In this document: in pieces, positions 1-8,977 of the stretch
How positions within the stretch are numbered: the first letter of the stretch is position 1
How the letters are laid out: every line of letters begins with the position of its first letter
DNA from: Pseudomonas graminis
GTDB taxonomy: Bacteria; Pseudomonadota; Gammaproteobacteria; Pseudomonadales; Pseudomonadaceae
DNA length: 64,000 nucleotides
Direction of reading: 5' to 3'
Assembly (NCBI RefSeq): GCF_013201545.1
Contig: NZ_CP053746.1
Coordinates: forward strand, 5,346,501 to 5,410,500
Program-made: the position numbers and the translations under genes
The notes under the pieces: generated by a model
What the model saw: the letters and a program-made list of their open reading frames with translations, nothing else
Told to the model about the DNA's origin: nothing
The model's database searches: none

Positions 1-720
1 CACCGCAACTACGCGACGCCGCTGGCCTGGGTCGAGTGGGCTTTCACCTTCATCTTCGCCGTCGAGTACCTGGTGCGCCTGTACTGCTCGCCCAAGCCCC
101 TCAAGTACGCGTTCAGCTTCTACGGCCTGATCGATTTGCTGGCGATCGTGCCGGGCATCCTGGCGATCTATTACAGCGACGCGCAGTACCTGCTGATCGT
201 GCGCGTAGTGCGGATGCTGCGGATCTTCCGCGTGCTCAAGCTCAGCCCCTATCTGAAGCAGGCCAACTATTTGCTGGCGGCCCTGCGGGGCAGCAAACAG
301 AAGATCATTGTGTTTCTCGCCACCGTGTCGACGCTGGTCACGGTGTTCGGCACGCTGATGTACGTCGTCGAAGGGCCGGAGCACGGCTTCACCAGCATTC
401 CAAAGGGCATCTATTGGGCGATCGTCACGCTGACCACGGTGGGCTTTGGCGACATTGTGCCGAAGACCCCGATCGGGCAGATTCTGTCGTCGCTGGTGAT
501 GATCACCGGTTACTCGATCATCGCCGTGCCGACCGGGATTTTCACCGCCGAACTGGCCAATGCCATGCGCGGCGATCAACTGCAGCACGACTGCCCGGTC
601 TGCGCCAAGAACGCCCATGAACCCAACGCGGCGTTCTGTTCGCGCTGCGGCAATGCGCTGTTTCCCAAGCTCGGCGCGATGCCTGCACCGGCAGACGCGC
701 AACGGGACATAAGCACATGA
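1..720 (+). CDS. Voltage-gated potassium channel-like protein (5' end outside window)
   Basis: The reading frame is open from base 1, so the start lies upstream. The visible 239 residues resemble the six-helix ion channel family. An S4-like segment (nt about 190-260) carries arginines at regular spacing (RVVRMLRIFRVLK). A pore loop with the K+ selectivity signature TVGFGD lies near nt 436-453 and is followed by the last membrane helix. Unusually for a small bacterial Kv channel, the cytoplasmic tail carries two Cys pairs (CPVC and CSRC, nt about 592-650), a zinc-ribbon-like module. The protein probably conducts K+ across the inner membrane. It has no functional link to its neighbours. The family assignment is firm; physiological role and gating are inferred. 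Confidence 0.85.
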   Translation, partial: HRNYATPLAWVEWAFTFIFAVEYLVRLYCSPKPLKYAFSFYGLIDLLAIVPGILAIYYSDAQYLLIVRVVRMLRIFRVLKLSPYLKQANYLLAALRGSKQKIIVFLATVSTLVTVFGTLMYVVEGPEHGFTSIPKGIYWAIVTLTTVGFGDIVPKTPIGQILSSLVMITGYSIIAVPTGIFTAELANAMRGDQLQHDCPVCAKNAHEPNAAFCSRCGNALFPKLGAMPAPADAQRDIST

Positions 721-854
721 GTTTTTGATCTATTGGGCCGCTGGGGACTTTGGTTATAGTCGCCAGCAATTCGCCATCTTGCCTGGTTATAACAACGGCT
801 CTTTCAAGAGCGACTCACTAAACGCCCCCCGCTCAACGCCACAAGGAATTCACA

Positions 855-1856
855 GTGAAAAAGATCTTCGCCGCTTCCCTGCTCGCCGCAGGACTGGCCC
901 TGGGCAGCGCTGCACAGGCCGCCGCGCCGTCGTTGCTCAACGTGTCGTATGACGTGATGCGCGATTTCTACAAGGACTACAACGCTGCATTCCAGAAGCA
1001 CTGGAGCGCCGAGCATCAGGAAAACGCGACGATTCAGATGTCCTTCGGCGGGTCGAGCAAGCAGGCGCGGTCGGTGATCGATGGCCTGCCTGCCGATGTC
1101 ATCACCATGAACATGGCCACCGACATCAACGCGCTGGCCGACAACGGCGAGCTGGTGCCGAAGGACTGGGTCACCCGCCTGCCGAACAACAGCGCGCCGT
1201 TCACCTCGGCCACGGTGTTCATCGTGCGCAAGGGCAACCCGAAGGCGCTGAAGGACTGGCCGGACCTGGTCAAGGATGGCGTTGAAGTGGTGGTGCCCAA
1301 CCCGAAAACCTCGGGCAACGGCCGCTACACCTACCTCTCGGCCTGGGGCTACACGCTGAAGAACGGCGGCGATGAAGCAGCCGCGAAGAAGTTCGTCGGC
1401 GAGCTGTTCAGTCACGTGCCCGTGCTCGACACCGGCGGCCGCGGCGCGACCACCACGTTCATGACCAACCACATCGGCGACGTGCTGGTGACCTTTGAGA
1501 ACGAAGCGGAAATGATCGCCCGCGAGTTTGGTCGCGATCAGTTCGAAGTGGTCTACCCGAGTGTCTCCGCCGAGGCAGAACCGCCGGTGAGTGTGGTGGA
1601 CAAAGTAGTCGACAAGAAAGGCACCCGCGCGGTGGCCGAGGCGTACCTGAAGTACTTGTGGTCGCCGGAAGGACAGGAAATTGCGGCGGCCAATTACTTG
1701 CGTCCCCGCGACCCGGCGGTGCTGGCCAAGTACAACGACCGCTTCCCGAAAGTGGACTTTCTGTCAGTGGAAAAAACCTTCGGCGACTGGCGCACTGTGC
1801 AGAAGACCCACTTCAATGATGGCGGGGTGTTTGATCAGATCTATCCGGCGAAATAA
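855..1856 (+). CDS. sbp: Sulfate ABC transporter periplasmic sulfate-binding protein
   Basis: The 333-residue protein has a classical Sec signal peptide (MKKIFAASLLAAGLALG, cleaved about after AQA at residue 23). The mature part is typical of the Sbp/CysP family: LLNVSYDVMRDFYKDYN near the N-terminus and FGGSSKQARSVIDGLPADV in the first lobe. Length matches the family. It delivers sulfate (or thiosulfate) to the CysTWA permease. The start is GTG, preceded by AAGGAA at 843-848, and translation from it gives the signal peptide directly. No cysTWA genes follow; the next 960 nt are repeats. Repression by sulfate or cysteine is known for the family, but I see no defined operator here. Confidence 0.95.
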   Translation: MKKIFAASLLAAGLALGSAAQAAAPSLLNVSYDVMRDFYKDYNAAFQKHWSAEHQENATIQMSFGGSSKQARSVIDGLPADVITMNMATDINALADNGELVPKDWVTRLPNNSAPFTSATVFIVRKGNPKALKDWPDLVKDGVEVVVPNPKTSGNGRYTYLSAWGYTLKNGGDEAAAKKFVGELFSHVPVLDTGGRGATTTFMTNHIGDVLVTFENEAEMIAREFGRDQFEVVYPSVSAEAEPPVSVVDKVVDKKGTRAVAEAYLKYLWSPEGQEIAAANYLRPRDPAVLAKYNDRFPKVDFLSVEKTFGDWRTVQKTHFNDGGVFDQIYPAK

Positions 1857-1877
1857 GGCCCTCGGCTTAGTACCCCA

Positions 1878-2173
1878 GGATCAAGAGCGTCTGCCTAACG
1901 GCAGACTGTTTCGCCTTCGGCGAGTTACTTGATAAAGCCCCAAGTAACCAAGGGCTTTTGCTCCTGGTTGGGCCCCTCGTCCCTCGGGGTTCCTTCACTC
2001 CGGTCTTGCTCCGTGGGCCCGCGCCGAACGGACATCCATGTCCGCAACGGCGCTCTCGCGGCATCCATGCCGCTCGACCCACTCCGCAAAACCTGCGTTC
2101 AGCCTGCACCCAAGTCGCGATGGGTGTCGTCTGGGCGTTATGTGTTTGAAGATCAAGATCAAGAGCAGATCAA
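1878..2173 (+). repeat. Interspersed hairpin-chain element, copy A
   Basis: First of six copies of a ~300-bp element in this window. It starts 22 nt after the sbp stop codon. In order it contains the hairpins GTCTGCCTAACGGCAGAC and TTCGCCTTCGGCGA, an AAAGCCC/GGGCTTT stem, the palindrome GGACATCCATGTCC, the stem GCGGCATCCATGCCGC, and a tail rich in GATCAAGATCAA. A REP pair follows directly at 2178. Open frames across it are shared only with the other copies and look non-coding. Confidence 0.85.
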
Positions 2174-2177
2174 CCGC

Positions 2178-2241
2178 TTCCCGGCTAAAGCCGGTCCTAC
2201 AAGTATGCGCGGTCAGTAGGACCGGCTTTAGCCGGGAAAGC
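2178..2241. repeat. REP inverted pair (REPIN-like)
   Basis: Two REP palindromes in opposite orientation, CGGCTAAAGCCGGTCCTAC and its complement, separated by about 18 nt. This is the doublet form mobilised by RAYT transposases in Pseudomonas. No RAYT gene is present in the window. Confidence 0.85.
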
Positions 2242-2274
2242 ATCAGCAGGCACGCCGCGAAATTGATGATCGTT

Positions 2275-2378
2275 GATCGTTCCCACGCTCCGCGTGGGAA
2301 TGCATCCCGTGACGCTCCGCGTCACCTCACCCGGCTTGAATGCGCGTCGTCAGCGGGACGCGGAGCGTGGGAACGATC
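2275..2378. repeat. MITE-like repeat with terminal inverted repeats
   Basis: A 104-nt segment bounded by perfect ~20-nt inverted ends (GATCGTTCCCACGCTCCGCG and its complement at the right). The left end also folds on itself (CCCACGCTCCGCGTGGG). Partial copies of the same family occur near 28460-28484 and 30571-30621. It is a short non-autonomous repeat with no coding capacity. Confidence 0.7.
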
Positions 2379-2409
2379 AGAACACTGCAGGATGTTCGGT
2401 GCTCACACC

Positions 2410-2484
2410 GGCCTCTTCCCGGCTAAAGCCGGTCCCACTAACAGACCGCGTGCGCCCGTAAGACCGGCTTCAGTCGGGAAGCGC
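2410..2484. repeat. REP pair
   Basis: Two REP palindromes, CCCGGCTAAAGCCGGTCCCAC and a diverged ACCGGCTTCAGTCGGGAAG, in opposite orientation. They lie directly against the inner end of hairpin-chain copy B. Confidence 0.8.
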
Positions 2485-2796
2485 TTGATCTGCTTTTGAT
2501 CTTCATACGCAAAAGGCTCAAACACCGCCAAACGCGACTTGGGTGCAGGCCGAACGCAGACGACGCGCAGTGGGCCGAGCCGCATGGATGCGGCGAGAGC
2601 GCCGTCAGGACATGGATGTCCGTTCGGCGCGGGCCCACGGAGCGTCGTCGGAGTGAGGGTACTCCGACGAAGGAGGAGCCCAACCAGGAGCAGGCACTTT
2701 TGCTTACTTTTGGTGCTTTTCAAAAGTAACTCGCCGAAGGCGAAACGGTCTGCCCCCAGGCAGACGCCCTTGATCTTGATCTTGATCTTGATCTTG
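2485..2796 (-). repeat. Interspersed hairpin-chain element, copy B
   Basis: Minus-strand copy of the element seen at 1878-2173, forming an inverted pair with it around REP DNA. On the minus strand it begins about 25 nt after the stop codon of the lipoprotein gene at 2821. The first hairpin is GTCTGCC-tggg-GGCAGAC. The later stem is GCCGCATCCATGCGGC, the arm-swapped version of that in copy A. The outer edge carries CTTGATC repeated about five times. Confidence 0.85.
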
Positions 2797-2820
2797 CCAA
2801 AGCAAGCCGCGCCGCCTAAA

Positions 2821-3249
2821 TCAGTTCCCGAACTGCTTGCTCAACCCCGGCGGCACACCGCTGGCATCAGTCTCCTGCCAGGGACCGCTGGGCGAGGTCG
2901 ACCAGGTCCAGCCGTTGTTCCAGCGGTAATAGGTGCGCTGGCGATAGAACGTATTCGGCACGTTATCCAGCACATGCACGCCCAAACGCGCATCCCAGTG
3001 GCTGTTGCCACCCGGCGGCGGGGCGAAGTGCGAAGAGGTTTTCGGGCCCGGCGCCGGGATCGGCGTCGACGGCGGTGTCTGCGGCGCCGTGCGCGGGGTG
3101 CCGGGCTGCGGGGTCGGCGACGGGCCGGGCATGGTCGGGATCGGCTCGGAACTCTGTTCGGAGCTCCGGGACCCCGGATGCTGCACCGCACAGGCTGCGG
3201 TCAATCCCACCACCAGAGTCAACAAGGCAAAACGGGCGACGCGATACAT
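2821..3249 (-). CDS. Small proline-rich lipoprotein of unknown function
   Basis: 142 residues. The N-terminus MYRVARFALLTLVVGLTAAC is a lipoprotein signal with lipobox LTAAC, giving a predicted lipidated Cys20. A linker rich in Pro, Ser and Thr (residues about 28-80) follows. The C-terminal domain (about 85-142) has aromatic motifs YYRWNNGWTW and GPWQETD. It is probably anchored in the outer membrane with a small envelope-exposed domain. It lies 30 nt downstream of ccmI on the same strand and could be read with the ccm operon, but nothing links it to cytochrome c maturation. I do not recognise a named family. Confidence 0.75.
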   Translation of the reverse strand: MYRVARFALLTLVVGLTAACAVQHPGSRSSEQSSEPIPTMPGPSPTPQPGTPRTAPQTPPSTPIPAPGPKTSSHFAPPPGGNSHWDARLGVHVLDNVPNTFYRQRTYYRWNNGWTWSTSPSGPWQETDASGVPPGLSKQFGN

Positions 3250-3279
3250 AAGGACTCTCTACTCGTTGCGTTAACGGGG

Positions 3280-4485
3280 TTACTGATCGGGGCTGTCGAT
3301 GGTCAGGGCCTGCAGCGCCGTCACGTTGCTCGGCAATGGCTGGCTGCGACCGACCCATTCGCCCGCTGTGGGCTGACCGGCACGGGACACCCGGGCCACG
3401 AGTTGGACTTCGGCGAAGTTCGACAGTTTCAGCTGCGGCATCATCGCGTCCGCGTCAGTCAGCTCGACCTCCACCGGCAAGTCAGCCACAGTCACGCGCT
3501 TGACCGCCAGCGGCGCCGGCGGGCCTGACACCGCGCGGGCAAACACAAACACCGTGTCGCCCGGCTGCACCTTGGCTTTTAACGCTTCCGACAGCGTGAC
3601 ACGCACTTTCACACGCACGCCCTGCACCGCCACCGGCTGGGTGTCTTCCAGCGCGCCGCCACTTTGCACGAGCTTGTCACGGGCGCGTTTGATCCCGCCT
3701 TCCAGCGCCCCACGGGAGGGATCGTCCGGCGGTAACACCGCCAGCAAACGCGTCCAGTAACTGACTGCCTGATCAAACTGCTGGCTTTCAAACGCGTTGA
3801 TCCCCATCAGGCCCAGGCTGGTGACCTCCTTGGGATTCAACTTCAGCGCTTCTTCGGCAATCCCCTGAATCTGCGGGCTCCAGGCCCTGTTGCCGGCGAA
3901 ATACAGCGCCTGGGCCCATTGCCCCAGCAGTTCGGGCTGACGGCCGGCCAGCTTGGCCGCGCGCCCGAACATTCGGGCTGCATCGGCCGGGCGATCCTGG
4001 GCCATGTAAGTCCGGGCGAGGAAATACGCGCTCTCGGCCGAATCCGGCTGCGCCTTGACCGCGCGCTCCAGGCGCTCGGTCATCTGCGCCAGCGAACCCG
4101 GTGGCTGGGAAAATTCCCGGGTGAGCTCGACCTTGTCCGACGCGCCGAAGTGCAGATACAGGCCCAACGCCAACACCGGGACCAGAATCGCGGCGAGCAA
4201 CGGCAGCGGCTTGCCCAGGCGAGACACCCGCTCGGGACCCACGCCTTCGGTGTCGGCAAGCAATTCACGGGCAGCCTCGGCACGGCCGCCGTCCAGTTGC
4301 GCCGCCGAGAGCACGCCCTCCTCCTGCTGTGCTTGCAGCTCGGTGATGCGTTCCTGATACAAGGCAACGTTGAGGGCGGTGCGATCTTCTTCAGTCTGCG
4401 CGCGACGACCGCGCAACACCGGGATCAGCAGGAAACTCAGGGCCACCAGCAACAACAGGCCGGCGGCCATCCAGAAATCGATCAT
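3280..4485 (-). CDS. ccmI: Cytochrome c maturation protein CcmI (CycH)
   Basis: 401 residues. Two hydrophobic segments (about 5-25 and 95-115) flank a Glu-rich cytoplasmic loop. A periplasmic TPR region follows (about 130-270, e.g. [19 protein letters not shown] and [15 protein letters not shown]), then a C-terminal periplasmic domain (about 285-395). In Pseudomonas and Paracoccus, CcmI binds the C-terminus of apocytochrome c and delivers it to the CcmF/H haem-ligation complex. The start ATG overlaps the ccmH stop (ATGA). It is the last gene of the operon, and its length matches gamma-proteobacterial CcmI. Confidence 0.95.
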   Translation of the reverse strand: MIDFWMAAGLLLLVALSFLLIPVLRGRRAQTEEDRTALNVALYQERITELQAQQEEGVLSAAQLDGGRAEAARELLADTEGVGPERVSRLGKPLPLLAAILVPVLALGLYLHFGASDKVELTREFSQPPGSLAQMTERLERAVKAQPDSAESAYFLARTYMAQDRPADAARMFGRAAKLAGRQPELLGQWAQALYFAGNRAWSPQIQGIAEEALKLNPKEVTSLGLMGINAFESQQFDQAVSYWTRLLAVLPPDDPSRGALEGGIKRARDKLVQSGGALEDTQPVAVQGVRVKVRVTLSEALKAKVQPGDTVFVFARAVSGPPAPLAVKRVTVADLPVEVELTDADAMMPQLKLSNFAEVQLVARVSRAGQPTAGEWVGRSQPLPSNVTALQALTIDSPDQ

Positions 4486-5018
4486 TCGCGGTTTTTATCC
4501 AGCAAGTGGGCGAGGCGCTGACGCTCCTCGTCGGAAAGCATGTCGGCGTCTTCGCGGTCCGAGCGGCGACGGCGCACGACAATCACACCAATCAACACCG
4601 CGCCGACCAGCAGCAACCCGGCCGGACCGAACCAGAGCAGCCAGGTGTGGGCATTGAGCTCGGGCTTGTAGCGCACGAACTCGCCGTAGCGATCAACCAT
4701 GAAATCGATGATCTGTTGATTGCTTTGGCCTTCGCCAAGCATGCGGTAGATTTCTTTGCGCAGGTCGGCCGCGATGGGCGCGTTGGAATCGGCGATGTCC
4801 TGATTCTGGCACTTGGGGCAGCGCAGCTCGCGAGTCAGTTCGGTGTAGCGAGCCCGCTCGGCGTCGTCCTTGAAGGTGTAGGCATCGATCGCTGCCTGGG
4901 CCACACCGGCAAAGCCCAACGCCAATACCGCAGCAGCCGCCAGCCGCCGCACCCCCTGTAGGAGCGAGCTTGCTCGCGAAGAGGCCCGAACAGCCGCCAC
5001 ATCATGTCGGCTGATCAT
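4482..5018 (-). CDS. ccmH: Cytochrome c maturation protein CcmH (CycL)
   Basis: The CcmH active-site motif [19 protein letters not shown] is present. The protein reduces the apocytochrome CXXCH cysteines for haem attachment and has a C-terminal membrane helix (about 130-150) and a charged tail. The annotated ATG overlaps the dsbE stop (ATGA), which supports this start. Oddity: the region ahead of the hydrophobic signal ([20 protein letters not shown]) is lengthened by about 22 residues, including [12 protein letters not shown], which are translated from a REP-like palindrome at 4957-4983. A shorter alternative start is the in-frame GTG at VRRL, which would restore a normal signal peptide. Confidence 0.92.
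   Translation of the reverse strand: MISRHDVAAVRASSRASSLLQGVRRLAAAAVLALGFAGVAQAAIDAYTFKDDAERARYTELTRELRCPKCQNQDIADSNAPIAADLRKEIYRMLGEGQSNQQIIDFMVDRYGEFVRYKPELNAHTWLLWFGPAGLLLVGAVLIGVIVVRRRRSDREDADMLSDEERQRLAHLLDKNRE
4957..4983. repeat. REP-like palindrome inside the 5' coding region of ccmH
   Basis: TGTAGGAGCGAGCTTGCTCGCGAAG is a common Pseudomonas intergenic repeat; related forms lie at 47728-47758 and about 60540-60565 in this window. Here it is in frame within ccmH and encodes part of [12 protein letters not shown]. The palindrome core is GCGAGCTTGCTCGC. Confidence 0.8.
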
Positions 5019-5551
5019 TCTGAGCCCTCATCCACCAGCGCCTGATACTGCCCTGCCAGCTTCTGGCGCCAGACGGTCTCGTCAATCACGCCCACATGCT
5101 TGTAACGAATGACGCCCTTCCCATCGATCAGAAAGGTCTCAGGCGCGCCATACACACCCAGATTCAGCCCCAGGCTGCCGGCCTCATCATTGATGTTCAG
5201 CTGATACGGATCGTGAAAGTCCTTGAGCCACTTCTGCGCTTCGGCGTTCACATCCTTGTAATTGACGCCGTAGATCACCACGCCCTGCTGGGCCAGTTTG
5301 GTCAGCACCGGGTGCTCGACGCGGCAGGCCACGCACCAGGTGCCCCAGACATTGACCAGCGCCGGTTTGCCAAGCAGGTCGGCGCGAGTCAGGGGCTTGC
5401 CATCCTGCACCGCAGGCAAGCTGAATTCAGGGAACGGCTTGCCGATCAGCGCCGACGGCAATTCCGATGGATCCAGATACAAGCCTCGATACAGCAACCC
5501 CGCCATGCCAAGGAACAGCACCAGCGGACCGAGCAACATCCAGCGCTTCAT
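5015..5551 (-). CDS. ccmG: Thiol:disulfide interchange protein DsbE/CcmG
   Basis: 178 residues. An N-terminal membrane anchor (about 4-24) is followed by a periplasmic thioredoxin fold with active site WCVAC inside VNVWGTWCVACRVEHP. The family-specific acidic and cis-Pro region (GVYGAPETFLID) is also present. It passes electrons from CcdA/DsbD to CcmH and apocytochrome c. The start overlaps the ccmF stop (ATGA) and its stop overlaps the ccmH start, so the genes are translationally coupled. Confidence 0.96.
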   Translation of the reverse strand: MKRWMLLGPLVLFLGMAGLLYRGLYLDPSELPSALIGKPFPEFSLPAVQDGKPLTRADLLGKPALVNVWGTWCVACRVEHPVLTKLAQQGVVIYGVNYKDVNAEAQKWLKDFHDPYQLNINDEAGSLGLNLGVYGAPETFLIDGKGVIRYKHVGVIDETVWRQKLAGQYQALVDEGSE

Positions 5552-7521
5552 ACCGCCGCTCCCGTCAGGCCCAATGCGTCACGCACCTTCATGCGGACCT
5601 TGACGCGATAACGCTTGTCCAGCGCTGCCAGCAGACCGCCCAGCGCGGTGATGAGCCCGCCGAACCAGATCCAGCGCACGAACGGCTTGACGTGGACACG
5701 CACCGCCCACGCGCCGTTTTCCAGCGGTTCGCCCAGCGCCACGTACAGATCGCGGGTAAAACCGGCGTCGATGCCGGCCTCGGTCATCATCGAACGCTGC
5801 ACCGTGTACAGGCGTTTTTCCGGGTGCAGCACGGTGATTTCCTTGCCGTCTTCCAGCACGCGAAGGGTGCCGCGATCCGAGGTAAAGTTCGGGCCCTGGT
5901 AATGCTGGGCGCCCTCGAACACAAACATATAGCCACCCAGTTCTACCGACTCGCCGGGGGCCATGCGCAGGTCGCGCTCAGCGCTGTTCTGGCTCGACAA
6001 CACCACGCCCAGCGCCAGCACCGCAATGCCGAGGTGCGCCACCTGCATACCCCAGTAACTGCGGGTCAGCGAGCGCGCGCCCTTGAGCAGGCCTTTGTGG
6101 CGTGTCTTGTCGAACAGGTCGCGCACGCCGGCCAGCAATACCCAGGCCGCCAGCAAACAGGTGGCAAGCACCGCCCAATGGAAGTCGGCCATGGCAAAAC
6201 CGGCGACGACCGCCAATATCGCGCTGCCGACCAACACCGGCGCGAGCATGCTCAACAGCCACTTGACCGGCGTGTCCTTCCAGCGCACCAGGACACCCAC
6301 CGCCATGACCGCCATGAGCAAACCCATCAGCGGCACGAACAACGCATTGAAATACGGCGGGCCGACCGACATCTTCGCCCCGCTTAAAGCATCCAGCACC
6401 AACGGGTACAGCGTGCCGAGCAGGATCATCGACGCGGCCACAACGAGCACGAGATTATTGCCCAGCAGCAGGGTTTCCCGGGACCACAGGCCAAAGCCGA
6501 CATGGCTTTTCACCACCGGCGCGCGGATGGCAAATAGCGTCAGTGAGCCACCGACCACCATTAGCAGGAAGATCAGAATGAACACACCACGGGCCGGATC
6601 AGACGCGAAGGCGTGCACCGACGTCAGTACGCCTGAGCGCACGAGGAAGGTACCGAGCAGGCTCAACGAAAAGGCCGCGATGGCCAAAAGCACGGTCCAG
6701 CTTTTGAACACGCCGCGCTTCTCGGTAACCGCCAGGGAGTGAATCAGCGCCGTGCCCACCAGCCATGGCATGAACGAGGCGTTTTCTACCGGGTCCCAGA
6801 ACCACCAGCCGCCCCAGCCGAGTTCGTAATAGGCCCACCACGAACCCAGGGTGATGCCGATGCCGAGGAAGGCCCAGGCAACGATGGTCCATGGACGCGA
6901 CCAGCGCGCCCATGCCGCATCAAGCCGACCGCCAAGCAAGGCGGCGATGGCGAAGGCGAACGCCACCGAGAACCCGACATAACCCATGTACAGCATCGGC
7001 GGGTGGACGATCAGGCCGATGTCCTGCAGCAACGGATTCAGGTCGCGGCCGTCCTGGGGAATCTGCGGCAGGATGCGGCTGAAGGGGTTGGACGTGAGGA
7101 TCAGGAACAGCAGAAAGCCGACGCTGATCATGCCCATCACCGCCAGCACCCGGGCGAGCATGACCTGGGGCAATTGCCGGGAAAAGATCGACACGGCGAA
7201 GGTCCAGCCGCCGAGGATGAGCGCCCAGAGCAGCAACGACCCTTCGTGTGCGCCCCAGACAGCGCTGAATTTGTAGTACCACGGCAACGCGCTGTTTGAG
7301 TTTTCAGCGACGTAGGCCACGGAAAAATCGTCGACCATGAACGAATGGGTAAGGCAACCGAAGGCAAACACCAGGAAAGCAAACTGCCCCCAGGCGGCGG
7401 GCTGGGCGAGGCTCATCCACAGGCGGTCGCCGCGCCAGGCGCCCAGCAGCGGCACGCTGGCCTGCACGATGGCGAAGCACAGGGCCAAAATCATGGCCAG
7501 ATGGCCGAGTTCGGGAATCAT
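5548..7521 (-). CDS. ccmF: Haem lyase subunit CcmF
   Basis: 657 residues with about 15 membrane helices. The periplasmic tryptophan-rich motif GGWWFWDPVENASFMPWL is the haem-handling signature of the family. Conserved histidines lie in adjacent loops (e.g. LIVHPPMLYMGY and WGAHEGSLLLW). CcmF ligates haem from holo-CcmE to apocytochrome c at the periplasmic face, with CcmH and CcmI. It starts 3 nt after the ccmE stop. Confidence 0.97.
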   Translation of the reverse strand: MIPELGHLAMILALCFAIVQASVPLLGAWRGDRLWMSLAQPAAWGQFAFLVFAFGCLTHSFMVDDFSVAYVAENSNSALPWYYKFSAVWGAHEGSLLLWALILGGWTFAVSIFSRQLPQVMLARVLAVMGMISVGFLLFLILTSNPFSRILPQIPQDGRDLNPLLQDIGLIVHPPMLYMGYVGFSVAFAFAIAALLGGRLDAAWARWSRPWTIVAWAFLGIGITLGSWWAYYELGWGGWWFWDPVENASFMPWLVGTALIHSLAVTEKRGVFKSWTVLLAIAAFSLSLLGTFLVRSGVLTSVHAFASDPARGVFILIFLLMVVGGSLTLFAIRAPVVKSHVGFGLWSRETLLLGNNLVLVVAASMILLGTLYPLVLDALSGAKMSVGPPYFNALFVPLMGLLMAVMAVGVLVRWKDTPVKWLLSMLAPVLVGSAILAVVAGFAMADFHWAVLATCLLAAWVLLAGVRDLFDKTRHKGLLKGARSLTRSYWGMQVAHLGIAVLALGVVLSSQNSAERDLRMAPGESVELGGYMFVFEGAQHYQGPNFTSDRGTLRVLEDGKEITVLHPEKRLYTVQRSMMTEAGIDAGFTRDLYVALGEPLENGAWAVRVHVKPFVRWIWFGGLITALGGLLAALDKRYRVKVRMKVRDALGLTGAAV

Positions 7522-7524
7522 CGT

Positions 7525-7998
7525 TTACCCCTGTTTGTCCGGGAGAGCGGCGGGCGTCGTGGCGGGCGCGAGCTGGCCGCTGTCATTCAGCGCTTTGGCG
7601 ACTTCCGGCGGCATGTATTTCTCATCGTGTTTGGCCAGCACTTCGTCGGCGACGACCACGCCGTCGGCATTGAGCTTGCCGAGCGCAACGATGCCCTGCC
7701 CTTCGCGAAACAGGTCCGGAAGGATGCCGCGATAGGTGATGGGCACCGACTTGTTGAAATCGGTAACGGCAAAGGTTACGTCCAGGGAATCCGGCGAGCG
7801 CTGCAGCGAGCCCTGGACGACCATGCCACCGGCGCGAATCCGCGTATCACGGGGCGCTTCGCCGCCGGCGATCTGGGTCGGGGTGTAGAACAGGTTGATG
7901 TTTTCCTTCAGCGCGCTGAGTGCAAGGCTGACCGCGATGCCGACCCCGGCGAGGATCGCCACGATGATCAACAGGCGCTTTTTTCGCAGCGGATTCAC
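7525..7998 (-). CDS. ccmE: Periplasmic haem chaperone CcmE
   Basis: 157 residues from a GTG start, giving [20 protein letters not shown] with one membrane anchor. The beta-barrel domain ends in [10 protein letters not shown], whose His124 is the covalent haem ligand and Tyr128 an axial ligand by family analogy. The C-terminal tail is flexible. The GTG start overlaps the ccmD stop (GTGA), which fixes the start; a longer frame upstream only overlaps ccmD. CcmE accepts haem from CcmC and carries it to CcmF. Confidence 0.95.
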   Translation of the reverse strand: MNPLRKKRLLIIVAILAGVGIAVSLALSALKENINLFYTPTQIAGGEAPRDTRIRAGGMVVQGSLQRSPDSLDVTFAVTDFNKSVPITYRGILPDLFREGQGIVALGKLNADGVVVADEVLAKHDEKYMPPEVAKALNDSGQLAPATTPAALPDKQG

Positions 7999-8171
7999 GT
8001 AATGCTCTCCCGGCGCAGACGACGCGCCTCTTGTTGCAGGTAACGCCGACGCGCGACAACCGGTGCCAGGACGTTGATCGCCAGTACGGTGAAACAGATG
8101 CCATAAGCCGACCAGACATACAGACCGTGCTTGCCCATGGCGAGAAAATCGCTGAAAGACTCGAAGCTCAT
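7995..8171 (-). CDS. ccmD: Haem exporter protein CcmD
   Basis: A 58-residue protein read directly from the minus strand: [20 protein letters not shown], then one membrane helix (about 20-41), then a basic tail ([15 protein letters not shown]). This is the canonical CcmD layout. CcmD bridges CcmABC and CcmE for release of holo-CcmE. The start overlaps the ccmC stop (ATGA) and the stop overlaps the ccmE GTG, so order and coupling are typical. Confidence 0.95.
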   Translation of the reverse strand: MSFESFSDFLAMGKHGLYVWSAYGICFTVLAINVLAPVVARRRYLQQEARRLRRESIT

Positions 8172-8977
8172 CGTTCGGCTCCATGGCGAGGTGACGCTGG
8201 GCGGCCTGAGTGCTTCATCAACTCATCCTTGACCCACCCGGCGCGGGCCTCGCGCTTGAGCACTTCCAGGCGCATGCGCATCAGCAGCACCGCACCGAAG
8301 AAGCTGTAAAACCCTAGGACGGTGAACAGCAGCGGCAGCCACATTTCGGCAGGCATGGCGGGTTTTTCCGTCAAGCTGAAGGTCGCGCCCTGGTGCAGCG
8401 TGCTCCACCATTCCACCGAGTATTTGATGATCGGGATGTTGATCACCCCAACGATAGCCAGCACGGCGCAGGCCTTGGCGGCGCTGTCGCGGTTGGTAAT
8501 GGCGTTGCCCAGCGCGATCAGGCCGAAGTATAGAAACAGCAGGATCAGCATCGACGTCAGGCGCGCGTCCCAGACCCACCACGAGCCCCACGTCGGCTTG
8601 CCCCAGATCGCGCCGGTGACCAGCGCCAGGGCGGTCATCCACGCACCGACGGGCGCCGCACATTGCAGGGCGACGTCGGCCATCTTCATTTTCCAGACCA
8701 GCCCGACCACGCCGCACACGGCCATCATCACGTAGCAGGACTGCGCCAGCATCGCCGCCGGCACGTGGATATAAATGATGCGAAAGCTGTTGCCTTGCTG
8801 GTAGTCGGGCGGCGCGAACGCCAGGCCCCAGACCACGCCGATGCCGATCAACAGGGCCGCAGCGATGCTCAGCCACGGCAGCAGACGGCCGCTGATGCCG
8901 TAAAACCATTTGGGCGAACCGAGTTTGTGGAACCAGGCCCAACTCATGCCGCCTTTAGCCTTGGCGCTTGTGTTCAT
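8168..8977 (-). CDS. ccmC: Haem exporter membrane protein CcmC
   Basis: About 269 residues with six membrane helices and the Trp-rich haem motif [18 protein letters not shown]. CcmC loads haem onto CcmE in the periplasm. I take [10 protein letters not shown] (ATG at 8975-8977) because AAAGG lies at suitable distance upstream; an adjacent in-frame GTG at 8980 is possible. The start is preceded by an unusual reiterated leader (separate entry). A 150-nt gap separates it from ccmB, whereas all other ccm junctions overlap or nearly touch. Confidence 0.95.
   Translation of the reverse strand: MNTSAKAKGGMSWAWFHKLGSPKWFYGISGRLLPWLSIAAALLIGIGVVWGLAFAPPDYQQGNSFRIIYIHVPAAMLAQSCYVMMAVCGVVGLVWKMKMADVALQCAAPVGAWMTALALVTGAIWGKPTWGSWWVWDARLTSMLILLFLYFGLIALGNAITNRDSAAKACAVLAIVGVINIPIIKYSVEWWSTLHQGATFSLTEKPAMPAEMWLPLLFTVLGFYSFFGAVLLMRMRLEVLKREARAGWVKDELMKHSGRPASPRHGAER

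Noticed and set aside
720..854. Sigma-70 promoter for sbp (TTGGGC, 16 nt, TATAGT near 735-758)
   Set aside because: Weak -35 and no supporting element; kept out of the feature list.
2539..3528. 329-codon plus-strand frame starting with MGAGRTQTTRSGPS
   Set aside because: Begins in the interspersed repeat and continues antisense to the lipoprotein and ccmI. The same peptide recurs in every repeat copy, so such products are annotation artefacts.
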